DNA of 64,000 bases. It comes from XYB1-FULL-44-23 sp964502885. GTDB taxonomy: Bacteria > Patescibacteriota > Microgenomatia > CAZETR01 > Amesbacteraceae. The stretch lies in the NCBI GenBank assembly GCA_964502885.1, contig CAZCXU010000001.1:62001-126000 (forward strand), in the 5' to 3' direction. Below, piece by piece: positions 9,261 through 17,629 of the stretch (position 1 is its first letter; every line of letters begins with the position of its first letter). The notes beneath the pieces were generated by a model that was not told the DNA's origin, searched no databases, and saw only the letters and a program-made list of their open reading frames with translations. Both the position numbers and the translations under genes were made by a program.

Positions 9261-10241
9261 ATGGAGAGCTGGGTTGAGGCAGATTTTGACCATAAGAATG
9301 AGTGGAATGCACTAGCAGGACATCCGTTACAGTCCTGGGAATGGGGAGAGTTTAGAGGAAAAAGACAAAAAGTTAGTCGGCTGGCTCTATCAGATGGAGG
9401 TAACTACAAAAGAGTTATCAATGTGATCTGGACCCGGCTGGGAAGGCTGCCATGGCAAATCGGATATGCACCCATGATAAAGCTGCCAAATAAACAAGAT
9501 CTATCTGGTCTTATCGCTGCCGCAAAAGCCAACCGAGCAATATTTGTGAGAATCGAACCTCTTCCGGGCCAGAATGGACTGGAGCTACAAGAATTTGAAC
9601 AGATAAAGGGAGAGCTAAAAACCGGCAGATCATTGTTTAAAAAGAAAACTCGGGTTGTAAACCTAACTTTAAATGAAGAGGATCTACTTAAACAAATGCA
9701 TCCTAAAGGCAGATACAATATTCGGGTAGGATTAAAGCACGGGGTGAAAGTCAGTCAGGAAACAGATTTGGACAGTTTCAATAAGTATTTGCAGTTAATG
9801 TTTTCCGGAACTGCAAAACGGCAAAAAATTTTTATGCATAATTATACGTACCATCAGCAGATGTGGGATAGTTTGAGCGGATCAGGGATAGCCAAACTAT
9901 TTCTTGCAAGAGTCGGCAAGGACGCGGTGGCGGCGGCAATTCTATATTGCTTTAAAGAAACCGCTTATTATGCTTATGGGGCGTCTGAGCTTGAACATAA
10001 AGAGGCAATGGCACCTACCGGGTTGTTGTGGGAAATGATTAGGTGGGCCAAGAGCAAAGGATTCAAATATTTTGATATGTGGGGAAGCGAAAGCGGAAAA
10101 GGTTTCTCCAGATTTAAGGAGCAATTTGGAGGCAATGAGATAGAGTTGCCTGGAAGTTTTGATTTACCAACCAGCCCGCTATATCGATTATTTAGAATTG
10201 CAGAAGAACTCAGGTGGAAAATAATTCACAACTGGAAGTAG
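9261..10241 (+). CDS. FemAB-family (FemX-like) aminoacyl transferase, first of a pair
   Basis: A 326-residue protein with two GNAT-like halves, as in FemA/FemB/FemX enzymes. These add amino acids from aminoacyl-tRNA to the peptidoglycan stem peptide as cross-bridge. Motifs: LQSWEWGEFRG at the N-terminus, VRIEPLPG, the linker FKKKTRVVNL, MHPKGRYNIRVGLKHGVKV (arginines typical for substrate binding), AYYAYGASE, MAPTGLLWEMIRWAKSKG and YFDMWGSE near the end. Leaderless start at ATG 9261. It overlaps the second FemAB gene by 28 bases, so the pair is translationally coupled. Confidence 0.85.
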   Translation: MESWVEADFDHKNEWNALAGHPLQSWEWGEFRGKRQKVSRLALSDGGNYKRVINVIWTRLGRLPWQIGYAPMIKLPNKQDLSGLIAAAKANRAIFVRIEPLPGQNGLELQEFEQIKGELKTGRSLFKKKTRVVNLTLNEEDLLKQMHPKGRYNIRVGLKHGVKVSQETDLDSFNKYLQLMFSGTAKRQKIFMHNYTYHQQMWDSLSGSGIAKLFLARVGKDAVAAAILYCFKETAYYAYGASELEHKEAMAPTGLLWEMIRWAKSKGFKYFDMWGSESGKGFSRFKEQFGGNEIELPGSFDLPTSPLYRLFRIAEELRWKIIHNWK

Positions 10242-11062
10242 TCGAAGACTTAAGACAAACAAAAGAATACGGAGAATATATGGAGTCTTTGGGGTGGAAA
10301 GTCGCTGAATTAGGCAGGTGTGGCAAAATATTTCTTCGGCCATTGGGGCCCTTAAAACTCGCTAAGTTTCAGAGGTTTACAAAAATTCCGGAGATTAACC
10401 TTTTGGATGAGCTAATGAATAAAGAGCGGGTGGTCATGTGCAAGTTAGAGCCAAGTGAAAAAATACAAGAAACCGAGTTGAACAGTTTTACTGCGGCTGG
10501 ATTTAAAAAAGACAAATGGCCACTGCTTGCCAGCAAGACTTTAAGAGTTGACCTACGACCCGCGACTGAGGTTATTTTTTCAAAATTTAAAAAGGATGCC
10601 AGGTACTGCATACGTAAGGTGCAGGAGGATAGGTACAAGATAAGTGACGATGACACTGAGCTGTTTTATTTTATATGGAAAAAAAGTTCGAAACGAAAAA
10701 ATCTATGGATCCCAAGTAAAAACGAATATGATAATTTTGTCAGAGTGTGGGGGAAAAAAGTTCTTTGTATAACGATAGGCGAAATGGCGGGGGTGGTAAT
10801 TATTGTCCACAAACAGACGGCTTTTTATTACTATGCGGGGGCAACAAAAGAAGGAACGGACAAGAACCTCCCCTATTTAGCGGTGTGGTCTGGAATGCAA
10901 GAAGCCAAGAAACGAGGCGCAAAGACGTGGGATTTTGAGGGCATCTTTGATACCCGATGGCCGAACAAGAGATGGCTGGGTTTTTCTCATTTCAAGAAAA
11001 GTTTCGGGGGGCAGGATGTGGAATATCCCGGTTCATTTGAAAAATGGCGATGGCCATTTTAG
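10214..11062 (+). CDS. FemAB-family aminoacyl transferase, second of the pair
   Basis: A 282-residue FemAB-like protein, shorter than its neighbour. It has FFRPLGPL-like strands (IFLRPLGPLKL), KTLRVDLRPATEVIF, KKDARYCIRKVQED, AFYYYAGATKEG and YLAVWSGMQEAKKRGAKTWDFEGI, then a GFSHFKKSFGGQ close matching the first copy (GFSRFKEQFGGN). It is probably a diverged duplicate adding a different residue or acting in a heterodimer. GTG 10214 is the first usable start and lies inside the first gene. The last codons form a hairpin (see terminator) and the gene ends 2 bases before the convergent helicase-nuclease stop. Confidence 0.8.
   Translation: MENNSQLEVVEDLRQTKEYGEYMESLGWKVAELGRCGKIFLRPLGPLKLAKFQRFTKIPEINLLDELMNKERVVMCKLEPSEKIQETELNSFTAAGFKKDKWPLLASKTLRVDLRPATEVIFSKFKKDARYCIRKVQEDRYKISDDDTELFYFIWKKSSKRKNLWIPSKNEYDNFVRVWGKKVLCITIGEMAGVVIIVHKQTAFYYYAGATKEGTDKNLPYLAVWSGMQEAKKRGAKTWDFEGIFDTRWPNKRWLGFSHFKKSFGGQDVEYPGSFEKWRWPF
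11041..11060. terminator. Bidirectional terminator-like hairpin between convergent genes
   Basis: AAAATGGC (11041-11048) and GCCATTTT (11053-11060) pair perfectly around a GATG loop, with A-rich sequence before and T's after. The stem covers the last codons of the second femAB gene and just precedes the stop of the leftward helicase. The T run is short, so termination strength is uncertain. Confidence 0.4.
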
Positions 11063-11063
11063 G

Positions 11064-13967
11064 CTATGGTTCAGAAATTGAGAGGTCGCACAGATAGTGA
11101 TAGTCGCATCCTGACTGACATATTTGAGACTGTGAGCATGTGAAATCTGATCTAGATATCTCTTCTGCCTTTGCCAAGATTTCAGCTTTGGCTCTTTCGA
11201 GTTGATCAGCTGTCAGAACAACACTAACTTTTTCCTGGGTATCGAGATAGTAAAGTGAAAGCTTTATTTTATCGATCGACTTTCCATACGGATGGCAGGT
11301 AAGACCGGTGGCCGCCAGTGCGTAAAATGATAACTGCAAATTCGATTGTGCCTCCTTTGGGGTTAGGTGTTTTGAGCTGGTTTTATAATCAATAATCTCC
11401 AGGGAACCATCTGGGAGTATATCGACCCGGTCAATTTTTCCACCTACAGTTATCATGCCCAGCGGCAACTTAAAATTGTCTTCAAGTCTCAGAACCTGGG
11501 AGATAGGAGGGGTGTTTTCCAAGAATTCAGTTAAATACTGCTTGCCCTTGGCAAAATATAGATTAGCATGGGCCGCATTCTCATAACCGACTTTTATCCA
11601 GTTTTTGGCGTAGAGCTCAAAGATGTTTGGATTTAGGGAAGACTTTAGATCAGTGAAATATTCATTCAATGTCTTATGTATGGTATTGCCAAAGCTTGAG
11701 GCAGCAGAAGGAGGAGAGGAAATTTTTAATATATATTTAGCTTTATAGTGGAGAGGGCAAGTATCAAATGTCTGGATCTGCGAATAACTTAAGTAGGCCA
11801 CCTTGTGCAGTGGTGTTGTCGAATGTATTTTGGACACTTCTTTGGGCGCAAAATGCCAATCAAGAAGCGGAAGTTGAGTTGACGGCTGAGCCGCCGACAA
11901 AGCTGTTTCAAGCGAGCCGTACATCTCAGAAATAAATTGGGAAATTTTCCTAGTTCTTTTACCCAGTCCATATATATCAGAACTGGTGGTAAAAAGTCGT
12001 TCTTTGGCGCGGGTGATAGCGACATAAAAAAGCCGACGTTCTTCGTATAGATGCTGATCAACAGTCGGCAGGCTTTCCTTAATAAGATTCTCGGGAATAG
12101 GAAACGAATCTTTCCTGTCTTGTGACGGGAAACGTCCGGAAATCAGATTTACCACAAACACAACCGGAAACTCCAACCCCTTGGAAGCGTGAACTGTTAG
12201 AATATTTACTACATCCGCAGTCCCCCATTCTTCATGCGAAGAGGCAGTAGTATCTGATATTAACTGTGAATTTTCTACCCATACCAAGGTATCGGCAACC
12301 GTAACAATGCCCAACTCTTCAAGGTTTTTCAGCTGGTTGAAAAAGTTGAATATATTTATTGCTTTGTCAGCATCGGAACTGGTACCAGCGTTTAATAATG
12401 ATTCCAATCTACCAAAATGCCTAAGATATTCGTAAAGAAGCTGTCCGGAAGACTGGGAAAGTGATTCGCGGGTCTGTTTATCTATGAGCGCCAATAGTGC
12501 CGAAATACTCTTTTCCGATGCCGGTGAGAGCTTGTCTGCCTGGCCATCCAGAGATCGGCAATATTCAATAAGAGACTGCTGCTGAGCAGCAGCCAAATTT
12601 GTGAGAGCATACAGTTCCTTTGGCTGAAGTCCCACTTCAGATGAGGAGAGAAGACGAAAGAATGCTTGGTTATCATGCGGGCTTTGAATTATCTGTAGGT
12701 ATGCGATCAGATCTTTTACTTCTGGTGTCTCCAACAACCGAGATTGGCCAAGAAACTGAAACGGTATGTTGAAACGTTTGAATGCGTCGGTAAAAAGGTG
12801 GGCGTGTGAATTCGCCCTGACTAGCACAGCAAAATCCTTATATGAATAATGCCCAGGTTCATCTTCCATCAGCTCCTTAATCTTTTGGACCACTGCAAAT
12901 GCTTCGTCTGCGCCCCGGGAAAAGTGCATATGTTGCGGCGCGATAGTACGCCCACGATTGACAGCGATCAGGTGTTTGTCGATATTGGCCTGAGATTCGA
13001 GACGGTAGGGATTATTGAACTGGATCAGACGATAAGCCGCGTCGAGGATGGGCTGAGAAGAACGGTAATTTTTTGTAAGAACAATTACCTTTGCGGCAGG
13101 ATACTGTGACTGGAAACTTAGGATGTTTGTTAGAGATGCTCCCCGCCAGCGGTAAATAGCCTGATCATCATCAGCCACGACAGTAAGATTTGGCGAGGAG
13201 CCGGCTAACAAACCAACTAGATGATTTTGAGCGAAATTTGTGTCCTGGAATTCATCAACCAAGATGTATTTATATTTATGTTGATACTTTTTAAGAATAT
13301 TTGGGCGTTTTTGGAATAAAACCAAACTGTAATAAATTAGGTCGGAAAAGGTAAACAGGCCCTTTGACTGCTTAAGTTTTTGAAAGAAATCATAAGATCT
13401 GGATAGTTCCTGATATCTTAGCTTTTCCAGCTCAACATCCTGACCCACGGGAGATATGGAGAACTGATTGTTAACCCATTGGATATATTCGCCAGGAGAA
13501 ATATTCTCATCCTGAAGCCGATCGATGTGGGAAAGCAGGTCGGTAACAAATTTGTATGGATTACCCAGGGGACGGAAATAATCAAGCTCCAACTCAAAAA
13601 AATGTTTGGTGAGCAAAGCCGCTGATTCAGAAGTGGTCATAAGAGTGTAGTTTGGATCCAGACCAATCTCGACCAACTCAGACCGAAGAATGCGATCACA
13701 AAAAGAGTGGAATGTAGTGGCCTGAGGAAGAGATGAGGTGAGCGGGAAAGCTGTCTCAAGTCGAGATTGCATTTCAGCGGCGGCCTTATCGGTGAATGTT
13801 AAGGCGAGAATCTCCTCTGAGCGAGCAAGCCCCGACTCAACCAAAAACTTTATTCTCTCGATAATTACCGTGGTTTTGCCGGTACCCGCCCCGGCGACAA
13901 TCAGCAGCGGACCAGAGCCAAAACTGACCGCTTCCAACTGACGTTCATTTAATTGTGATTGAGGCAT
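11064..13967 (-). CDS. UvrD-like helicase fused to a PD-(D/E)XK Fe-S nuclease
   Basis: A 967-residue recombinational-repair enzyme. The N-terminal helicase has LNERQLEAV, AGAGTGKTTVI, LTFTDKAAAEM, VDEFQDTNFA, VVADDDQAIYRWRGA, LTKNYRS, LTVHASKGLEFPVVF and FYVAITRAKERLF. The C-terminal 230 residues are a RecB/AddB/Cas4-type nuclease: LSYSQIQTFDTCPLHYKAKY, GGKIDRVDI and EIIDYKTS (the D and D-x-K catalytic set). One Cys in FDTCP plus a C-terminal cluster (CSQSQICQSGC, YHYLC) could hold a 4Fe-4S cluster as in AddB and Cas4. It resembles actinobacterial AdnA/AdnB subunits. No partner subunit is adjacent. The divergent spacer to rnhB is 24 bases. Confidence 0.85.
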   Translation of the reverse strand: MPQSQLNERQLEAVSFGSGPLLIVAGAGTGKTTVIIERIKFLVESGLARSEEILALTFTDKAAAEMQSRLETAFPLTSSLPQATTFHSFCDRILRSELVEIGLDPNYTLMTTSESAALLTKHFFELELDYFRPLGNPYKFVTDLLSHIDRLQDENISPGEYIQWVNNQFSISPVGQDVELEKLRYQELSRSYDFFQKLKQSKGLFTFSDLIYYSLVLFQKRPNILKKYQHKYKYILVDEFQDTNFAQNHLVGLLAGSSPNLTVVADDDQAIYRWRGASLTNILSFQSQYPAAKVIVLTKNYRSSQPILDAAYRLIQFNNPYRLESQANIDKHLIAVNRGRTIAPQHMHFSRGADEAFAVVQKIKELMEDEPGHYSYKDFAVLVRANSHAHLFTDAFKRFNIPFQFLGQSRLLETPEVKDLIAYLQIIQSPHDNQAFFRLLSSSEVGLQPKELYALTNLAAAQQQSLIEYCRSLDGQADKLSPASEKSISALLALIDKQTRESLSQSSGQLLYEYLRHFGRLESLLNAGTSSDADKAINIFNFFNQLKNLEELGIVTVADTLVWVENSQLISDTTASSHEEWGTADVVNILTVHASKGLEFPVVFVVNLISGRFPSQDRKDSFPIPENLIKESLPTVDQHLYEERRLFYVAITRAKERLFTTSSDIYGLGKRTRKISQFISEMYGSLETALSAAQPSTQLPLLDWHFAPKEVSKIHSTTPLHKVAYLSYSQIQTFDTCPLHYKAKYILKISSPPSAASSFGNTIHKTLNEYFTDLKSSLNPNIFELYAKNWIKVGYENAAHANLYFAKGKQYLTEFLENTPPISQVLRLEDNFKLPLGMITVGGKIDRVDILPDGSLEIIDYKTSSKHLTPKEAQSNLQLSFYALAATGLTCHPYGKSIDKIKLSLYYLDTQEKVSVVLTADQLERAKAEILAKAEEISRSDFTCSQSQICQSGCDYHYLCDLSISEP

Positions 13968-13991
13968 ATTTGATGATGATATTATTCCAGC
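13968..13991. promoter_or_regulatory. 24-base divergent promoter spacer (helicase-nuclease / rnhB)
   Basis: The spacer contains GATATTATT. TATTAT (13980-13985) is six bases before the rnhB ATG, and the reverse strand reads TAATAT or TATCAT ahead of the helicase ATG. Both promoters must therefore overlap. No good -35 hexamer is visible for rnhB. Confidence 0.45.
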
Positions 13992-14576
13992 ATGATTATA
14001 TGCGGATTAGACGAAGTAGGAAGAGGGCCACTGGCGGGGCCTCTAGTGGCAGCTGGTGTAATTTTAGGAAGAAAAGTCGTCGGTCTCAATGATAGTAAAA
14101 AACTTAACCCCAACCAGAGAAGAATACTGTACGAAGAAATTATTAACACATGTAAAGTTTACGCCGTTGAAGTTTTTTCCGTAGAAGAAATCGACCGGGT
14201 AGGAATAGGGCAAGCTAACAAGACGATATTTGAAATGCTTATTAAAAAAATAGCGGCTGACAAATATATAGTCGACGGAAACTTAAGAATAACGGGAGAC
14301 ACAAGAAACCGTCCAAATATTGAATCCGTCATCAAGGCAGATGCAAAGTTTCCGGAGGTAATGGCGGCTTCGATAGTAGCTAAAGTCACCCGAGACGGGA
14401 TAATGCGCAATCTACATAAAGAGTATCCAGAATACGGATGGGAAACAAATGTAGGCTACGGAACAAAAAAACATATCAGCGCAATAATTTCATTCGGAAC
14501 AACCCCCCACCACCGAATCAAATTTGTTCAGACTGCGGTGACAAACCGCCTGACGACTTTGACGAGTCATCTTTAA
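13992..14576 (+). CDS. rnhB: Ribonuclease HII
   Basis: A 194-residue cytoplasmic enzyme that cuts RNA in RNA/DNA hybrids and at single misinserted ribonucleotides. The N-terminal ICGLDEVGRGPLAGPLVAAGV contains the catalytic Asp-Glu pair and the GRG substrate clamp. LNDSKKLNPNQR, VDGN (third acidic residue), KADAKFPEVMAASIVAKVTRD (fourth Asp nearby) and YGWETNVGYGTKKH follow, so the enzyme looks complete. ATG 13992 is six bases after a TATTAT box. The 3' end overlaps the convergent rmuC-like gene by 59 bases. Confidence 0.95.
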   Translation: MIICGLDEVGRGPLAGPLVAAGVILGRKVVGLNDSKKLNPNQRRILYEEIINTCKVYAVEVFSVEEIDRVGIGQANKTIFEMLIKKIAADKYIVDGNLRITGDTRNRPNIESVIKADAKFPEVMAASIVAKVTRDGIMRNLHKEYPEYGWETNVGYGTKKHISAIISFGTTPHHRIKFVQTAVTNRLTTLTSHL

Positions 14577-15564
14577 GACCAGAGAGGAGCTGAGCATGAT
14601 TAAGTTTGGCCCCCAAAGACGAAGTCCGCACGGACACCTGAGACATCTGATTATAAGCATTGGTCACATGCCGTCCCAACACTCCCAAGCTATCCTCGAT
14701 TTGAGAGTAGTCTCCTTGAATGCTTTTTATAAGCTTTAGTAGTTCAAAAGACTTGTCCTGCAACTGCTTGCTTTGGTACGCCATCAACACACCTTTAAGA
14801 TATGCGTATAAAGTAGCAGGTGAAACGGGAATGATGCGTTTTTGAGATGCAAAGTCGGTCAGTTCTGAATTGGAAGCAATTTCATAAAAGACAGATTCAC
14901 TAGGGATGTACATGAAAGCGATGTCGACAGTGCCCTCGTCTGGATTAATGTATTTCTCAGAAATTGAGGAGGTGTGTTTTTTTACGTCCTGGATAAAGTC
15001 CTTTTTGGCCCGTTCACGCTGTACTTCTTCTGAAGAAGAAAAAATTAAACGAAAGTTTGACATAGGAAACTTGGAATCAATGCACAACAGGCCGGCGGCA
15101 GTGACAATGGCCGCGTCAACCCGGTTTCCTGACCTAAAAGAATGCTGGACCTTGTAAAGATGCGTCGGAAGTATCTGTTTGAGCATATCGACCAGGATTT
15201 GTTCGCCTAAATTACCCCGAAGTTTCGGGTGATTTAAAAATTCTTGGATATCTTTTATTCCCTTACCAAATTCAGTCATCTCTCCCAAATTTCGTTGAAC
15301 CTGAGAGATTAAGGTAGCTGCTGTGTCCAGCCGAGAGTTGAGTTGTTGCGAGTTCTCACGAAGCGCCCTAGATATTTCAAAGGAAGAGCCTCTCAGGGCT
15401 TCGTTCATGTTTCTGTTGGTGTTATCAAGCGAATTCTGCATTGACTGCAACCAGGGCAAGAGATCCACCCCAGGGGACTTTGTCAGCCACTTACGGATAA
15501 AAAAGAGGCTCACGGAAAAACTAAGCAAAATGACGCACGAGAGGAAAAGAATATCAGTATTCAT
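14518..15564 (-). CDS. rmuC: RmuC-domain DNA recombination protein
   Basis: A 348-residue membrane-tethered protein. One N-terminal membrane segment (residues 5-24) is followed by a helical, probably coiled-coil stretch (about 35-105) and an RmuC domain of restriction-endonuclease-like fold. Signs: HPKLRGNLGEQILVDMLKQILP, VDAAIVT, LLCIDSKFPMSNF (the D-S-K of the nuclease-like core), FMYIPSESVFYE and PATLYAYLKGVLMAYQ. In E. coli RmuC limits inversions at short inverted repeats; its biochemistry is poorly known. The C-terminus overlaps rnhB. The start is 24 bases from a divergent small gene. Confidence 0.88.
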   Translation of the reverse strand: MNTDILFLSCVILLSFSVSLFFIRKWLTKSPGVDLLPWLQSMQNSLDNTNRNMNEALRGSSFEISRALRENSQQLNSRLDTAATLISQVQRNLGEMTEFGKGIKDIQEFLNHPKLRGNLGEQILVDMLKQILPTHLYKVQHSFRSGNRVDAAIVTAAGLLCIDSKFPMSNFRLIFSSSEEVQRERAKKDFIQDVKKHTSSISEKYINPDEGTVDIAFMYIPSESVFYEIASNSELTDFASQKRIIPVSPATLYAYLKGVLMAYQSKQLQDKSFELLKLIKSIQGDYSQIEDSLGVLGRHVTNAYNQMSQVSVRTSSLGAKLNHAQLLSGLKDDSSKSSGGLSPQSEQI

Positions 15565-15588
15565 GGAAGTTGGTTATATTATATATGG
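15565..15588. promoter_or_regulatory. 24-base divergent promoter spacer (rmuC / small membrane protein)
   Basis: The AT-rich core TTATATTATATA offers TATATT (15575-15580) rightward, eight bases before GTG 15589. Leftward it offers TATAAT or TATAAC ahead of the rmuC ATG at 15564. This is the third divergent pair in the window with a shared 19-24-base spacer. Confidence 0.4.
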
Positions 15589-15885
15589 GTGAGGAAAAGA
15601 AGCCGAAAATCTATTGGAATGGTGGGCGGACTTACCTGCATTACGGGAGTGTTTGTAGTATTGTGGACTACAAAACCAGATCTTCTGGTAAAAGAGATTC
15701 TGGTAATCGGCATGTTGTGGGTGGGGTTATTTTTGGTCTCTGCCTGGATATTTGTAAATCGAAAGGTGGGGTTAGCATTGTCCACAGGAGCTGTTGCATT
15801 GATTATTATGAGCCGAATAGAGATCCTAGACTGGCTGACGGGTCTATTGACAATAATAATTGTCTTAGGCATAAGCCTTTTGTAA
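15589..15885 (+). CDS. Small membrane protein of unknown function
   Basis: A 98-residue protein with a basic start (RKRSRKS) and about three hydrophobic segments (roughly residues 10-25, 36-55 and 60-97). I recognise no family. The GTG start is chosen from position (eight bases after a TATATT box); an in-frame ATG at 15619 would give an 88-residue product. Divergent from rmuC and followed by the TrpR-like gene after 64 bases. Coding status is inferred from the open frame, membrane pattern and placement. Confidence 0.5.
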   Translation: MRKRSRKSIGMVGGLTCITGVFVVLWTTKPDLLVKEILVIGMLWVGLFLVSAWIFVNRKVGLALSTGAVALIIMSRIEILDWLTGLLTIIIVLGISLL

Positions 15886-15949
15886 ATCCGCGCGATTCGT
15901 CTCTGTGCATGGCGATTAGTATATAATCGAAGCGATTTTGTATGAATGT

Positions 15950-16342
15950 ATGCAACTCTCAAAAGAAAAGGTAAATCATAATCTGGAAAAACAGCTGAAA
16001 TCTGTTTTTTTTCAAATGATCGTTGACATTGATACAACGAAGGACGCAGAAACGATTTTTTCGGATATTTTGAGTGAAACCGAGATGGTGGCGATAGTCA
16101 AAAGATTGGGAGTGGCTTATTGGTTGAGTAAAAAAAGAAGTTACGCAGTGATTAAATCAAGTCTGAAGGTGTCGTCAGCGACAATCGCATCACAGCAACA
16201 TGAGTTAAAAAAGGCCGGGTGGCAACTTACTATGAAAAAAATAATGGCAGATGAATGGGCTACTCGGTGGGAGCAAAGGATTAAACAATTATGGAAAATG
16301 CCGGGGGCTACTAAATTAAAAATCGACCGTCGGAGTAAATGA
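15950..16342 (+). CDS. TrpR/YerC-YecD-like transcription regulator
   Basis: About 130 residues with the helix-turn-helix architecture of the TrpR/YerC family. IFSDILSETEMVAIVKRLGVAYWLSKKRSYAVIKSSLKVSSATIA matches the family's LLTxxE/R/sY..I/S.aTI pattern, with the recognition helix after SYAVIK. It is cytoplasmic and DNA-binding; ligand and target are unknown. The frame opens at a TTG at 15938; ATG 15950 is preferred. A TATAAT box lies at 15922-15927, giving a leader of about 15 bases. The 3' end overlaps the convergent M29 aminopeptidase gene by 32 bases. Confidence 0.8.
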   Translation: MQLSKEKVNHNLEKQLKSVFFQMIVDIDTTKDAETIFSDILSETEMVAIVKRLGVAYWLSKKRSYAVIKSSLKVSSATIASQQHELKKAGWQLTMKKIMADEWATRWEQRIKQLWKMPGATKLKIDRRSK

Positions 16343-17531
16343 CTTTCCGTTCTCCTGATGCAAGAATTGCGGAAACTGTGCGGTTGGTGGTACTAATTAT
16401 ATCAGTGTGAATTGCCGAGTCGTTGAAGCCCAATTTGCGCCAATCAGAAACTTTGAGGTCTGATTGTTTTTTTGAATAACAATCATGATAACTACTACCT
16501 AATGCAATGTGGGTGTTCCCAAACGGACCGGAAATGTTTTCGTCGTAAAGAGTTTCTGCCATAAAGTGATCTATGCGCGAAATTCGACTATCGGTAAGAG
16601 AGAACTCTCCAAGCCGGTTTGCTCCGGGAACGGAAATCATCTGTTTGAGCAATTCTTCATTGATGTCCGCATGGGATTCAACTACGACCCCGGCAACAAA
16701 GCGTAAAAATACGTTGGTAATCAAACTTCCATATCGATACAATGGCTGGTTAAAACGAATCCAACCATCAGTTCCCCGCCAGTCAGGGGATGTAAAAATC
16801 TCGAATGAGGGGATATTTCTTCCTGACCCCCCTAGCCATTGACGATCTGCGCCTATGGTTATCCATAAATCGGCGTCTTCACCCTCAATGTGGAGCCTGG
16901 AAATCCGCAATCGGTTCAGTGAATTGCGTAGTTTTTCCAGATGGGCAAATATTTCGCGCCATTTAGCGACAGGGTCAGGATGATCTAGAAAACAAGCCTT
17001 AATGATTTGATCCCAATATGCTTCCAGACTGAGTCCGGCTTCTTTGGCCATTGCAGGTGTTCCATAGGCAGCCAGTGTCCATGTGTAACCCAAATTAGCC
17101 TCTTTCCTGTCCAGCCAGTTTTTAAAAGGTTTTGCCGATCTTATACGGGTCATTATCTTTTGAGGTTCGATGCCCTCCAGCTCCCGCTTATCGGATTCAG
17201 AAATAATAGTAATTGAGTGATTGATGTCATCGGCAAGCCCTCGATAAAAACGTTTGGGAAAAAATTTCAGCTGATCGATCGAAGAGAGTTCGAAAAATTC
17301 GCGTGACACATCATCGGGAGAATAGAAGGTCAAACAATGACCTCCCGATCTGAGAATCTGATTTCTTACAGCAACATATAATGGCTTTGCTGACTCACAC
17401 GCTTGTAACCTAACCACTTCTCCTGTATGCAGGCCATTGCCAGAATTTAAGGCAAAATTGACTAAAACTTTGGCATATTTATTTAGAACTGAATCCGACG
17501 GTACATAACCTTCATGCATGATGAAGCTCAT
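16311..17531 (-). CDS. M29-family metallo-aminopeptidase (AmpS/PepS-like)
   Basis: A 406-residue cytoplasmic aminopeptidase that uses two metal ions to remove N-terminal residues from peptides. The N-terminal LNKYAKVLVNFALNSGNGLHTGEVVRLQ is characteristic. The metal-binding C-terminal half has HIEGEDADLWITIG, GRNIPSFEIFTSP, VVVESHADINEE, HFMAETLYDENISGPFGNTHIALG and SAIHTDII. The open frame extends upstream to 17642, but ATG 17531 fits the family N-terminus and leaves space for the tatD promoter. Convergent with the TrpR-like gene, divergent from tatD. Confidence 0.85.
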   Translation of the reverse strand: MSFIMHEGYVPSDSVLNKYAKVLVNFALNSGNGLHTGEVVRLQACESAKPLYVAVRNQILRSGGHCLTFYSPDDVSREFFELSSIDQLKFFPKRFYRGLADDINHSITIISESDKRELEGIEPQKIMTRIRSAKPFKNWLDRKEANLGYTWTLAAYGTPAMAKEAGLSLEAYWDQIIKACFLDHPDPVAKWREIFAHLEKLRNSLNRLRISRLHIEGEDADLWITIGADRQWLGGSGRNIPSFEIFTSPDWRGTDGWIRFNQPLYRYGSLITNVFLRFVAGVVVESHADINEELLKQMISVPGANRLGEFSLTDSRISRIDHFMAETLYDENISGPFGNTHIALGSSYHDCYSKKQSDLKVSDWRKLGFNDSAIHTDIISTTNRTVSAILASGERKVIYSDGRFLI

Positions 17532-17617
17532 TATATCTCCATATGGAACCTTTACCACACGATATTGCCTTATGCATATGAGGAATTGGTACGCACCATT
17601 CGTGCCATCTTTTAGTC

Positions 17618-17623
17618 TAAAAT
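17618..17623 (+). promoter_or_regulatory. -10 box of tatD (leaderless)
   Basis: TAAAAT lies six bases before the tatD ATG at 17630, the same geometry as at several other first genes. No convincing -35 hexamer is visible at the expected distance. Confidence 0.4.
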
Positions 17624-17629
17624 GTGTCA

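Noticed and set aside
9187..9312. Small open frame of about 41 codons starting within repeat copy 2
   Set aside because: It runs through the repeat and into femAB in another frame, has no own promoter spacing and no conserved features; it is a by-product of the repeat.
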